Source: an uncultured Chloroflexota bacterium
GTDB lineage: Bacteria; Chloroflexota; Dehalococcoidia; UBA3495
Direction: 5' to 3'
Assembly (NCBI GenBank): GCA_913020235.1
Contig: CAJWBT010000106.1
Location: 1-7,524 of the forward strand
DNA length: 7,524 nt
A program made the translations under genes and the position numbers. The notes beneath the pieces were generated by a model, which saw only the letters and a list, made by a program, of their open reading frames with translations, was not told the origin of the DNA and searched no databases. Position 1 is the first letter of the stretch. The number at the start of each line of letters is the position of its first letter. Of this stretch, positions 1 to 6,626 are shown piece after piece.

Positions 1-235
1 GGCACCCGGCCATGACGCAGTTGATGGCGATCTTCTCGATGGTGGCGATACCGTTCCGGGGGTTGACGACACCCACCACTTCTTTGGGGTCACGGCCCAG
101 GTAGTTGATGATCCGTTCGATCGCTTCCTGCGTGGGCGGCACCACCGGGAGCCCGTCGGTCCAGCCTTGCTGGTAACAGAACTCCACCGCCGCAGTCGCA
201 TCCGGCACGTCGAAGGTTCTCGATCCCAGCTGCAA
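1..235 (-). CDS. N-terminal fragment of a TDGLPVVPPT/MAGC-motif conserved protein, TTG start
   Basis: The first 78 residues of a protein that runs off the left edge of the window. The start chosen is TTG at 235-233, because AGGAGG (249-244, read on the minus strand) sits 8 bases upstream and no in-frame ATG exists nearby. The visible protein contains GWTDGLPVVPPT (about residues 24-35), then an EKIAINCVMAGC stretch (about 67-78) at the window edge. From memory, these two motifs mark the N-terminus of a family of roughly 300-400 residues, frequent in Chloroflexota, Actinobacteria and Deltaproteobacteria genomes. It is usually annotated as hypothetical and often lies near UGSC-motif (seleno)proteins; I could not check that here. 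The conserved cysteine at the edge may be functional, but I assign no reaction. No signal peptide or membrane segment is seen. It is separated from the DinB gene by 504 bases and has its own predicted promoter. The coding call is firm; the function is unknown. Confidence 0.8.
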   Translation of the reverse strand, partial: MQLGSRTFDVPDATAAVEFCYQQGWTDGLPVVPPTQEAIERIINYLGRDPKEVVGVVNPRNGIATIEKIAINCVMAGC

Positions 236-240
236 ACCAA

Positions 241-249
241 CTCCCTCCT
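241..249 (-). promoter_or_regulatory. Strong Shine-Dalgarno site that fixes a TTG start
   Basis: On the minus strand this reads AGGAGGGAG, ending a few bases before the TTG at 235-233. The AGGAGG core is 8 bases from the start codon. It is the main reason for accepting a rare start codon for the leftmost gene. Confidence 0.75.
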
Positions 250-281
250 GTCGGCCTTGCCCCAAAAACACCCTGGAATAT

Positions 282-404
282 GTCACCCCGAGCCCTTCGG
301 CGCAGCTCAGGATAAATTCCGCGAGGGGTCTGGAGTGGTGGGTCCAGGCCGCAACGGAGCAAGCACCTCACCAGATTCCTCGTCGCTTCGCTCCTCGGAA
401 TGAC
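282..404. repeat. 123-bp dispersed repeat with imperfect inverted ends (MITE/REP-like)
   Basis: The left end GTCACCCCGAG (282-292) and right end CTCGGAATGAC (394-404) are inverted copies matching at 9 of 11 positions. The interior contains the CGAAGCGA, CTCGCGGAAT and CCTGAGC blocks that I recognise as the common intergenic GTCATTCCGAG-type repeat of many environmental bacterial genomes, including Chloroflexota. Read on the minus strand, CCTGAGC and GCTCGGG can pair as a 7-bp stem (one G-T pair), and outer GGAAT/ATTCC blocks can extend it, so the element would fold if transcribed. It carries no transposase and no credible ORF. It lies between the predicted promoter at 522-550 and the TTG start at 235, inside the predicted leader. 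Structure and ends are seen directly; multi-copy status is from memory. Confidence 0.65.
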
Positions 405-521
405 GGTTTTGAGGCAACGTCCCTCTTGTCGGATGGACCGTGCTTGGGTTTCCGCGTCTCTGAACCGGCATTTCCCGTATCAAATCGCCCGGTTGGAGCA
501 GGGGACCTCTCGGACAAGAGC

Positions 522-550
522 ATCGTAGTGTCACTCACGAATGCTGTCAA
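522..550 (-). promoter_or_regulatory. Predicted sigma-70-type promoter reading left
   Basis: On the minus strand the -35 box TTGACA (550-545) is a 6/6 match to consensus. A 17-base spacer follows, then TACGAT (527-522), a 4/6 match to TATAAT that keeps the first two bases, the fifth A and the final T. Transcription would start near 515 and give a leader of about 280 bases before the TTG start at 235. A 9-bp direct repeat overlaps the upstream edge of the -35 box. No other comparably good promoter was seen in the gap. Confidence 0.55.
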
Positions 551-579
551 CCATCCGATCAAACTCTCAAAACCATCCG
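549..579 (-). promoter_or_regulatory. Pair of 9-bp direct repeats beside the -35 box (possible operator)
   Basis: The minus-strand sequence CGGATGGTT occurs at 579-571 and again at 557-549, with starts 22 bases apart, about two helical turns. The copy nearer the promoter shares two bases with the TTGACA box. A third, inverted CGGATGG lies at 430-436. The spacing would suit a regulator bound on one face of the DNA. No transcription factor family can be named. Confidence 0.3.
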
Positions 580-604
580 CCGGTGTCATGAGCTAGCTTA
601 CGAT

Positions 605-626
605 GGGAATCCGAAGGGAATCCGAA
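605..626. repeat. 11-bp perfect tandem duplication
   Basis: GGGAATCCGAA occurs twice with no spacer (605-615 and 616-626). It lies in non-coding DNA upstream of the predicted promoter. It may be a replication-slippage product; no function is apparent. Confidence 0.6.
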
Positions 627-739
627 GTCCACGAAGCATGTCGCCTGCGCATTTGCCGGCCGACCCCGCGTGCGGGTTGTTCGAAGTGATCCCCATCGGG
701 TATCCTTGAGGTGGACCGGTCAGTTGGACAGAATCGGGG

Positions 740-1291
740 CTAGATCAAGCGAGGGTTCCGTCGCTCCTTCTGCCACCCCATGCCCCGGTAGTAGCCCCGT
801 AGATAGGCAATCTGGCCGCCGTGCACGATGTTGTCCCAAACCAGGACGCCCAGGGCGTCGCCAACGGAAATCATGTTGGGTGGAGCGGGAAAGGGTATCC
901 TCCGCTCCAGCTCGGGCGCTGAGAGGGGCCGGAGATAGTCCCGGGTTGCGGAGTTCACCGCTTCAAAGTATCCGGCCAGCACGTCCTTACTCGGTGGCTG
1001 CCAAGCAGCTACCTGCTTCAGGCTCCAACCCATCCCGAAGTCGTGGGGGTCGGCGGGCATCCCGAACTTATCGTGCCAGCCGTTCTCGATCCACAATTGC
1101 GGCGCCTCCGTCAACCGGGTATGGATGAAACGGTCGGCCACCCTGGTCATGTGCCACAGCAGCCAGCTAATGGAGTTGGATTGAGCGTTGGGGCGGCTGG
1201 CCATGGTCGCCTCGTCCAAACCAGCCAGCGCCGAATTCACCATGTGCCAGTTGCGTTCCAGAGCGGAGAGTGTAGTCTCGGTGGCTGACAT
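740..1291 (-). CDS. DinB-family protein (putative metal-dependent four-helix protein)
   Basis: A 183-residue protein, the usual size for the DinB/YfiT-like superfamily: four-helix-bundle proteins that bind a divalent metal, some of which are thiol-dependent transferases or hydrolases. The helix-2 signature SWLLWHMTRVADRF (about residues 42-55) contains the probable ligand His47. The C-terminal helix has VWDNIVHGGQIAYLRG (about 151-166) with the second probable ligand His157. The residue four before it is Asp153, where many members have histidine, so the third ligand is atypical or lies elsewhere. The ATG at 1291 is supported by GAGGAG (1304-1299) 7 bases upstream; the stop is TAG at 742-740. 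No signal peptide or membrane segment is evident. It is 141 bases downstream of the hydroxylase operon on the same strand and could be read through from it, but nothing ties it to that pathway. The fold assignment is solid; the reaction and substrate are unknown. Confidence 0.85.
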   Translation of the reverse strand: MSATETTLSALERNWHMVNSALAGLDEATMASRPNAQSNSISWLLWHMTRVADRFIHTRLTEAPQLWIENGWHDKFGMPADPHDFGMGWSLKQVAAWQPPSKDVLAGYFEAVNSATRDYLRPLSAPELERRIPFPAPPNMISVGDALGVLVWDNIVHGGQIAYLRGYYRGMGWQKERRNPRLI

Positions 1292-1432
1292 CGCCTATCT
1301 CCTCTTGCTAACTGGGACTGCCGGGCGGGGAATGAGGCGGGCCGGTTCCGCTTGCCTTGGGTTGGCGCCGGCCTAGGAAAATGATGGCAGAGTCCCATGA
1401 TCTGGGGACATCGAGGCAGCTTCGGCCGTCCA

Positions 1433-3763
1433 CTACGTGGCGACCCCGTCAAGTTTGTCCACCGCCGCCAGCACCTTCTCGGGGGTCAGCGGCAGGTCGG
1501 GTATGCGCGTCCCGATGGCGTTGGCCACGGCGTTGGCGAGGGCCGGTGCGGCCGGCGTTAGCGCCGGCTCTCCGATTCCCTTCGCCCCAAACGGCCCCAG
1601 GCCGGTGCCCGATTCCAGGATGATCGCCCTGGTCGTGGGAAGATCGCACGCCGTGGGGATCAGGTACTCGGACAGCGACGGCGTCCGGATCACGCCGTTC
1701 TCGACCACCAGCTCCTCCATCAGAGCGTAGGCAAGTCCCTGAGTGCTGCCTCCTTGTATCTGCCCATCCACTGAAGCCGGGTTGATTGCCCGGCCAACGT
1801 CGTGGCAGGCGACGCTCTTGAGCACGGTAACTTCACCTGTCTCGGTATCCACGGCCACCTCGACCGCCTGAGCGCCAAAGGTGAAGTCCGGATAGACCCG
1901 GCCCTGTCCGGTCTCCGGATCGATAGGGTCGCTGAAAGGGGCTTCGAATTGGGCGAGGTCAGCCAGCGGCAGGCCCTCGGCGGCGCACATCGCGGCCAGG
2001 TCCGACAGCGCCATCGACTCCTGCGGCCTATCCTTGACGAACACGCGGCCATCGGCCATATCCAGGTCCTCGGCCCTCGCCTCGAAGTGGCTGGAGGCCC
2101 GTTCAAGTAGAACGTTGCGCACTGCGGTGGCCGCCTTGAGGACGGCGTTGCCCGACATGTAGGTCTGCCGGGTGGCGGTGGTCGTGCCCGCCAGGGGCGT
2201 CAGCGCTGAGTCCATGCCGTGTATGACCACTGCCTCCAGCGGCACCCCAAGCACCTCGCCGGCGACCTGGCACAGGACAGACGACTGCCCGGCCCCCAAG
2301 TCGGGCGCGCTGGAGCGGACCAACACCGTGCCATCCAGCTCCACACCAACCCACGCCCGGCTGGTATCGTGCAGCCAGGTGATGCGGCCGTAGCTCTGCG
2401 CGTAAGAGGCGAAGCCCCGCCCCACTTTCACGGGGCCGCGGTCGGGCGTCTTCCCGCCCAGCGCCTCCTGCGCCCGTGTGGCCGTTTCCTCCAGCCAGGC
2501 GGCGCCCTCGATCTCCTGCCCGGTGCCGTTCCGGTCGCCGGTCTGGAGGTAGTTCACGCACCGCAGCTCCAGCGGATCCATCTCGAGCGCCCTCGCGATC
2601 TCGTCCATCTGCTGCTCGTAGGCCACACAGGCCTGGGCGCCGCCAAACCCGCGGAAAGCGCTGGTAAAGGGATTGTTGGTAGCAACCGCCACGCCATCCA
2701 CGTGGAGGTTGTCCACCCGGTAAGGCCCGCAGGCCGCGACCGTCGCGTAGAGCAACACGTAGGGGCTGAGGTAGGGGTAGGCCCCGGAGTCCGAAGTCAA
2801 CTCGATCTGGGCGGCCGTGATGCGTCCATCGCGTTTGACGCCGGTGCGATGGGTGATTGTGAACGGATGGCGCTTGGAGTGGGCCAAGAAAGACTCTTCA
2901 CGGGAATACGCCAGCCGCACCGGGCGGCGTGTGTTCATGGCCAGCATCGCCAGGAAGATCTCGACTGTCATGTCCTCCTTCCCGCCAAATCCACCACCGA
3001 GCATTGCCCCCTGCACGCGTATCTTGTTCTGGGGGACACCCACGGCCATGGCGATGCTGCGGAAGTGCTCGATAACCTGGGTCGAGGTACGGATGTTGAT
3101 CACCCCCTGCTCATCCACCCAGGCCACGCCGGCCTCGGGCTCCAGGTAGGCGTGCTCGATAAAGGGCATGCGGAAGGTGTTTTCCACAACGAGGTCCGCC
3201 GCCGCCATGCCTGCCTCCAGGTCGCCCTTGCGTATCTTCCACCGGGCCACGATGTTGTCCGGCTCGTGGACAACGGGCGCGCCCGGCTCCATCGCCTGAG
3301 CGGGGTCGAACACCCCCGGCAGCAGCTCGTATTCGATGTCAACCAACTCCAGGGCTCGTTGCGCGACCTCTTCCGATTCCGCCGCCACCAGCGCCACGGG
3401 CTCGCCCACGAAGCGGACCACATCGGACGCCAACACCGGCACATCGGAGCCGGCGCGCCGCTGTTGCCCGGTCTGGCCCGGCATGTCCGTGGCCAGCTTG
3501 CCGCCGGGCAGGTCCTCCGCCGTCAGGACGCAGGCCACGCCCCACAGCGCCCGCGCCTTGCCGGCATCCACCCGCCTGATGCGCGCCGAAGCGTGGGGGC
3601 TCCTCAGCACCTTGCCGTAAAGCATGTTCGGCATCGCGTAGTCCCCGGCGTACACGGTAGCGCCTACCGCCTTACCGAGCGCATCCACCCGGCGCAGCGG
3701 TTTGCCCACCTGGCGCAGCTTGGGCAAGTCCACAGGGGGCAGCGGCTTGGCCAGGTACTTCAT
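1433..3763 (-). CDS. Xanthine dehydrogenase family molybdopterin-binding large subunit (set 2)
   Basis: A complete 776-residue catalytic subunit, normal length for the family. It should hydroxylate a heterocycle, aromatic compound or aldehyde at a molybdenum-pterin centre using water and pass electrons to the adjacent [2Fe-2S] subunit. The first hammerhead-type domain spans about residues 24-150. Molybdopterin-binding domains follow with EHAYLEPEAG (203-212), GGGFGGKED (256-264), AFRGFGGAQ (369-377), DLGAGQSS (488-495) and GAKGIGE (726-732), where Glu732 is the expected catalytic base. The AFRGFGG loop resembles xanthine dehydrogenase, not the AYxCSFR loop of form I CO dehydrogenase. The Gln of the usual GQG motif appears to be Ala491. 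The ATG at 3763 was chosen over a longer in-frame start at 3832: it overlaps the preceding stop as ATGA (3763-3760), has AGGAAG upstream and matches family N-termini. No twin-arginine signal is seen, so a cytoplasmic enzyme is likely. The substrate cannot be inferred. Confidence 0.93.
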   Translation of the reverse strand: MKYLAKPLPPVDLPKLRQVGKPLRRVDALGKAVGATVYAGDYAMPNMLYGKVLRSPHASARIRRVDAGKARALWGVACVLTAEDLPGGKLATDMPGQTGQQRRAGSDVPVLASDVVRFVGEPVALVAAESEEVAQRALELVDIEYELLPGVFDPAQAMEPGAPVVHEPDNIVARWKIRKGDLEAGMAAADLVVENTFRMPFIEHAYLEPEAGVAWVDEQGVINIRTSTQVIEHFRSIAMAVGVPQNKIRVQGAMLGGGFGGKEDMTVEIFLAMLAMNTRRPVRLAYSREESFLAHSKRHPFTITHRTGVKRDGRITAAQIELTSDSGAYPYLSPYVLLYATVAACGPYRVDNLHVDGVAVATNNPFTSAFRGFGGAQACVAYEQQMDEIARALEMDPLELRCVNYLQTGDRNGTGQEIEGAAWLEETATRAQEALGGKTPDRGPVKVGRGFASYAQSYGRITWLHDTSRAWVGVELDGTVLVRSSAPDLGAGQSSVLCQVAGEVLGVPLEAVVIHGMDSALTPLAGTTTATRQTYMSGNAVLKAATAVRNVLLERASSHFEARAEDLDMADGRVFVKDRPQESMALSDLAAMCAAEGLPLADLAQFEAPFSDPIDPETGQGRVYPDFTFGAQAVEVAVDTETGEVTVLKSVACHDVGRAINPASVDGQIQGGSTQGLAYALMEELVVENGVIRTPSLSEYLIPTACDLPTTRAIILESGTGLGPFGAKGIGEPALTPAAPALANAVANAIGTRIPDLPLTPEKVLAAVDKLDGVAT

Positions 3764-4233
3764 GCGCCGCTTCCTGGCGCGGCCGCCGTTTGCACCGCCT
3801 CGATGATCGGCCCGTACCCGGTGCAGCGGCACAGGTTGCCGGAGAGCGCCTCTCGGACCTCCTCCTCTTCAGGGTGCGGGGTCCGGTCCAGCAGCGCCTT
3901 CGCAGCTATGATCATGCCCGGCGTGCAGTAGCCACACTGGGCGGCCCCGGTTTCGGCGAAAGCCTCTTGGAGCGAATGGGGGTTGTCCATTGACCCCAAG
4001 CCGGCGTTGGTGATGATCCGCGCCGGGCCGGCCTGCCAGGCCAGCACCAGGCAGCTATTGACGGCCCTGCCGTCCAACAGAACGGCGCAGGCTCCGCAGT
4101 CCCCTTTCTCGCAGCCGTTCTTGACATCGGTGTAGCCCAGATTGCGCAGGGCACGGAGCAGGGTCACGTTGGGGGCCAGCGTCACCCGGTGCTCCCGCCC
4201 GTTGACGTTCACCGTCACATTCTTTGGTTGCAT
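3760..4233 (-). CDS. [2Fe-2S] subunit of a xanthine dehydrogenase family hydroxylase (set 2)
   Basis: A 157-residue protein of normal length for the small (CoxS/XdhC-like) subunit, which relays electrons from the molybdenum site to FAD. An N-terminal plant-ferredoxin-type domain carries Cys41, Cys46, Cys49 and Cys61 (C-x4-C-x2-C-x11-C). The C-terminal helical domain carries the second cluster with CGYC (Cys100, Cys103) and CRC (Cys135, Cys137). All eight cysteine ligands are present. The ATG at 4233 has GGAG about 8 bases upstream. It begins 14 bases after the FAD subunit stop, and its TGA overlaps the large subunit ATG as ATGA. Gene order is therefore FAD, [2Fe-2S], large subunit. No export signal is seen. 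The family call is secure; the substrate of the complex is unknown. Confidence 0.95.
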   Translation of the reverse strand: MQPKNVTVNVNGREHRVTLAPNVTLLRALRNLGYTDVKNGCEKGDCGACAVLLDGRAVNSCLVLAWQAGPARIITNAGLGSMDNPHSLQEAFAETGAAQCGYCTPGMIIAAKALLDRTPHPEEEEVREALSGNLCRCTGYGPIIEAVQTAAAPGSGA

Positions 4234-4247
4234 CGCTTTTCTCCAGC

Positions 4248-5117
4248 CTACTCGCGGGTGTCGGCGGCCACCGCGCTCAGCAGGCGCCGCACCAACACGC
4301 CTATCACCCGTTGTCGATAGGCCGCGGAGCCCCGGATGTCGTCGATGGGGCTGGCCGACTCGGACGCCAGGCGGGCGGCCTTGGCGATAGTTGCCGGATC
4401 AAGCTTCCGGCCGCGCAGCAGGTCCTCGGCGGCGCGGGCGCGAATGGGACGGGGAGCTACCGCGCCCAAGGCGATACGCGCCTGGCGGCAGCGGCCGTCG
4501 CCATCGCCCTCCACCATCACGGCGACACTTGCCACGGAGATAGCGTCCGCCTTGCGCAGCCCCAGCTTGTAGAAGCCCCCCGCGCTGTGGGGAAGCGGTA
4601 CGGGACAGCGCACCGCAACCAGAAGCTCCTGCGGTTTAAGGAGTGTCTCCCTCACCCCAACCAAGAACTCCTCTAGCGGCACGCGGCGGTTTCCTTCCGC
4701 ACTCGCCAGCTCGACCTCCGCGTCCAGGGCCAGAAGGGGGGGAGCCAGGTCCGCCGCCGGTGAGGCGTCCGCCAGGTTACCCCCTACCGTGGCCCGGTTG
4801 CGCACCAAGGGACCTCCGAACACTGAGGCGGCGTCTTTCAGAATTGAGGCGTGGCCACTCACTAACGGCCCATCCAATAGGTCGGCTACGGTGACGCCGC
4901 CTCCGATCACCAGGTGCCCCTCCTCACGCCGGATACCGCACAGCCCGCCCATCCCGGCAATGTTCATCAGTGTGCCGGACCTCCGCCGTCCACCCCGCAG
5001 GTCCACGATCAGGTTCGTGCCACCCGACACCGGCGTGACTTCGCCCGCGCCTTCAGCCAGCAGGGCAAGGGCTTCGGGCAACGTCTCCGGCATCAAGAGG
5101 TCAAACTTCGGCAGCAT
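4248..5117 (-). CDS. FAD-binding subunit of a xanthine dehydrogenase family hydroxylase (set 2)
   Basis: A 289-residue protein, the expected size for a stand-alone FAD (CoxM-like) subunit that accepts electrons from the iron-sulfur subunit and passes them to NAD, a quinone or another acceptor. The first FAD-binding loop is VSGGTNLIVDLR (about residues 30-41). The second is ATVGGNLADASPAADLAPP (about 109-127). The C-terminal CO dehydrogenase-flavoprotein-type domain follows, including IDDIRGSAAYRQ near 258-269. There is no extra 4Fe-4S insertion of the kind found in 4-hydroxybenzoyl-CoA reductase. The ATG at 5117 has GGGAGG about 5 bases upstream; the stop is TAG at 4250-4248. It follows the upstream fusion gene by 27 bases and precedes the [2Fe-2S] gene by 14, which indicates cotranscription. 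It is clearly diverged from the FAD domain of the neighbouring fusion, so it is not a recent copy. Confidence 0.93.
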   Translation of the reverse strand: MLPKFDLLMPETLPEALALLAEGAGEVTPVSGGTNLIVDLRGGRRRSGTLMNIAGMGGLCGIRREEGHLVIGGGVTVADLLDGPLVSGHASILKDAASVFGGPLVRNRATVGGNLADASPAADLAPPLLALDAEVELASAEGNRRVPLEEFLVGVRETLLKPQELLVAVRCPVPLPHSAGGFYKLGLRKADAISVASVAVMVEGDGDGRCRQARIALGAVAPRPIRARAAEDLLRGRKLDPATIAKAARLASESASPIDDIRGSAAYRQRVIGVLVRRLLSAVAADTRE

Positions 5118-5144
5118 CTACTCCTCCCTCAAGCCCACCGTGAA

Positions 5145-6626
5145 TCATTGGCCGCCCGCCGAGGCCGCGCAGCTCATCACGGCCCGCAGGATGCCGGCGT
5201 ACCCGGTGCAGCGGCAGAAGCTGCCTTTCAGGTAGTCCCGCACCTCCTCTTCCGTCGGGCGCCGGTTCTCGTTGAGCAGGCTCCTGGCCGTCATCAACAT
5301 GCCCGGAGTGCAGTAGCCACATTGAAAGGCGCCGTGGTCGATGAACGCCTGCTGCAGAGGGTCCAGCTCCCCGGCCGGCTTTCGAAGCCCTTCCACGGTC
5401 ACGATTTCGCTGCCGCCGGCTGCTACGGCCAGCGTCAGGCACGATAGCACCGGCTTGCCGTCCAGTTGAACCGTGCAAGCGCCGCACTCACCGATGCCGC
5501 AGCCGTACTTGCAGCCGGTCAACGCCAGGTCTTCCCGAAGCACGTTCAACAGCAGGTCGTTCGGCATCACCCAAACCCGGCGCCGCTCGCCGTTCACCGT
5601 TAGATCGATGCCATGCCTTTGCGCGGCTGCTCGGACGCTTGCCGCCGGGCGGGATTCAGGACTCTCCAGAGAACTTGAGGCTGCCCTTTCGGGTTCAAGA
5701 TGCGTGGCGGGCGGCTCTCGGGAGGCCCGCTCCCACGCCCGGTGCAGGCCATCGTGGGTCAGCACCCGGACCATCTCCCGGCGATACCACCTGGCCGAGC
5801 GCACGTCGTCAATGGGCGAGACCTCCTCCGACGCGGCCTCGGCTACTTCGGCCACCAACTCCGCGTCGAAGGCCCGTCCCGTGAGAAGCGTCTCTGCCTT
5901 CCGCGCGCGCACCGGCGTCGGCGCCACCGACCCGAACGCCAGCCGGCACTCAACGACACGGTCCCCCTCCCGCACGACCGCGAACGCCGCGTTGACCTTG
6001 GCGATGTCGGCAGCCACCCGAGAGACCTTCAGGAACGCGCTTCCGGTCCCCTGCCGAGGACGCCGAAGAGCAACGCCAACCAGCAGCTCACCCGTCCGCA
6101 GCGCCGTCCGGTTGGGGCCCAAGAAGAACTCCTCAAGCGGCAGCCGCCCCTCACCCCCCGGACCGACGATCACCGCCTCCGCGCCAAAGGCGATCAGGGG
6201 CGGAGCGCAATCGGACGCCGGCGAGGCGTTGCACAAGTTCCCGCCTATGGTGCCCATCACCTGGACCGGCGTTGAGCTGAACGCAGCGCACGCCTCCGCT
6301 AGCGCCGGGTACCAGGCCCGGACTCGCGGGTCGTTGCGTAGCCCACGAATAGCGGTGCGCGCACCGATTCGCACGCCGTCGTCTTCAGACACGACCCCTT
6401 CCAGACCGGGAATCTTGCGTATGCTGAGCAAGTACCTGGGAGCCAGCCGTTCCAGCTTCATCTGGACGATCAAGTCGGTGCCGCCGGCCAGCACCCAGAC
6501 TCCCTCTCCGTACCGGCTCAGCAGCGCCACCGCCTCCTCTATCGACGCGGGCTCCAGGTACTCGAAGCCGGGCACCAGGATGTGCGAGTTTGTCATGCCG
6601 GCCGTTTCAGCGAGGCCCCAGTTCAC
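5145..6626 (-). CDS. Fused FAD-binding plus [2Fe-2S] subunit of a xanthine dehydrogenase family hydroxylase (set 1)
   Basis: A 493-residue protein combining two electron-transfer modules. Residues about 15-295 form the FAD module, with LAGGTDLIV (46-54) and GTIGGNLCNASPASD (125-139). Residues about 296-337 are a linker rich in Ala, Glu, Ser, Pro and Arg. Residues about 338-493 form the iron-sulfur module: Cys376, Cys381, Cys384 and Cys396 for the first cluster, and Cys436, Cys439, Cys471 and Cys473 for the second. An extra Cys372 precedes the first motif. The order is the reverse of XdhA-type proteins and eukaryotic xanthine dehydrogenase, where iron-sulfur precedes FAD. The start is GTG at 6626, which overlaps the preceding stop as GTGA and has AAGGAG 8 bases upstream; an internal ATG at 6596 lacks such a site. 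It should pair with the large subunit encoded just upstream (7524-6623). The reading frame is unbroken across the linker, so this is a true fusion, not a frameshift artefact. The substrate is unknown. Confidence 0.93.
   Translation of the reverse strand: MNWGLAETAGMTNSHILVPGFEYLEPASIEEAVALLSRYGEGVWVLAGGTDLIVQMKLERLAPRYLLSIRKIPGLEGVVSEDDGVRIGARTAIRGLRNDPRVRAWYPALAEACAAFSSTPVQVMGTIGGNLCNASPASDCAPPLIAFGAEAVIVGPGGEGRLPLEEFFLGPNRTALRTGELLVGVALRRPRQGTGSAFLKVSRVAADIAKVNAAFAVVREGDRVVECRLAFGSVAPTPVRARKAETLLTGRAFDAELVAEVAEAASEEVSPIDDVRSARWYRREMVRVLTHDGLHRAWERASREPPATHLEPERAASSSLESPESRPAASVRAAAQRHGIDLTVNGERRRVWVMPNDLLLNVLREDLALTGCKYGCGIGECGACTVQLDGKPVLSCLTLAVAAGGSEIVTVEGLRKPAGELDPLQQAFIDHGAFQCGYCTPGMLMTARSLLNENRRPTEEEVRDYLKGSFCRCTGYAGILRAVMSCAASAGGQ

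Larger units (their letters stand above)
236..739. other. 504-bp non-coding region between the DinB gene and the leftmost gene
   Basis: No ORF here shows recognisable protein features; short frames on both strands look like chance or repeat translations. The region contains, in minus-strand order, an 11-bp tandem duplication (605-626), a 9-bp direct repeat (571-579 and 549-557), a predicted promoter (522-550), a repeat element with inverted ends (282-404) and a ribosome binding site (241-249). The part nearest the DinB stop (about 627-739) shows nothing clear beyond a short weak hairpin at 664-676. Confidence 0.7.

Noticed and set aside
423..520. Inverted 8-mers CTCTTGTC (423-430) and GACAAGAG (513-520) as a leader stem
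   Set aside because: The distal copy straddles the predicted transcript start, so it would be only partly in the RNA; an 82-base loop with an 8-bp stem is weak.
557..567. Minus-strand AGAGTTTGATC, identical to the 5' end of bacterial 16S rRNA
   Set aside because: The match stops after 11 bases and no further 16S sequence follows; a coincidence.
664..676. CCCCGCGTGCGGG palindrome downstream of the DinB gene as a terminator
   Set aside because: At most four base pairs with a workable loop, and no T-run follows on the minus strand.
1378..1409. Hairpin (GTCCCA/TGGGGAC with a bulge) followed by TTTT, possible terminator after the hydroxylase operon
   Set aside because: The stem is short and bulged and the four T residues begin about 11 bases after it, unlike an intrinsic terminator.
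3764..3832. A 23-residue N-terminal extension of the set 2 large subunit
   Set aside because: The extension overlaps the conserved C-terminus of the [2Fe-2S] gene and is Arg/Gly-rich. The ATG at 3763 has a ribosome binding site and an ATGA overlap, so it is preferred.
2219..3931. A 570-codon open frame on the plus strand
   Set aside because: It is antisense to the set 2 large subunit and the [2Fe-2S] gene, has no recognisable motifs, and is rich in Arg/His/Gly/Pro as expected for the complement of GC-rich coding DNA.
6594..6596. Internal ATG as the start of the fusion protein
   Set aside because: No ribosome binding site precedes it, whereas the GTG at 6626 has AAGGAG and overlaps the upstream stop.
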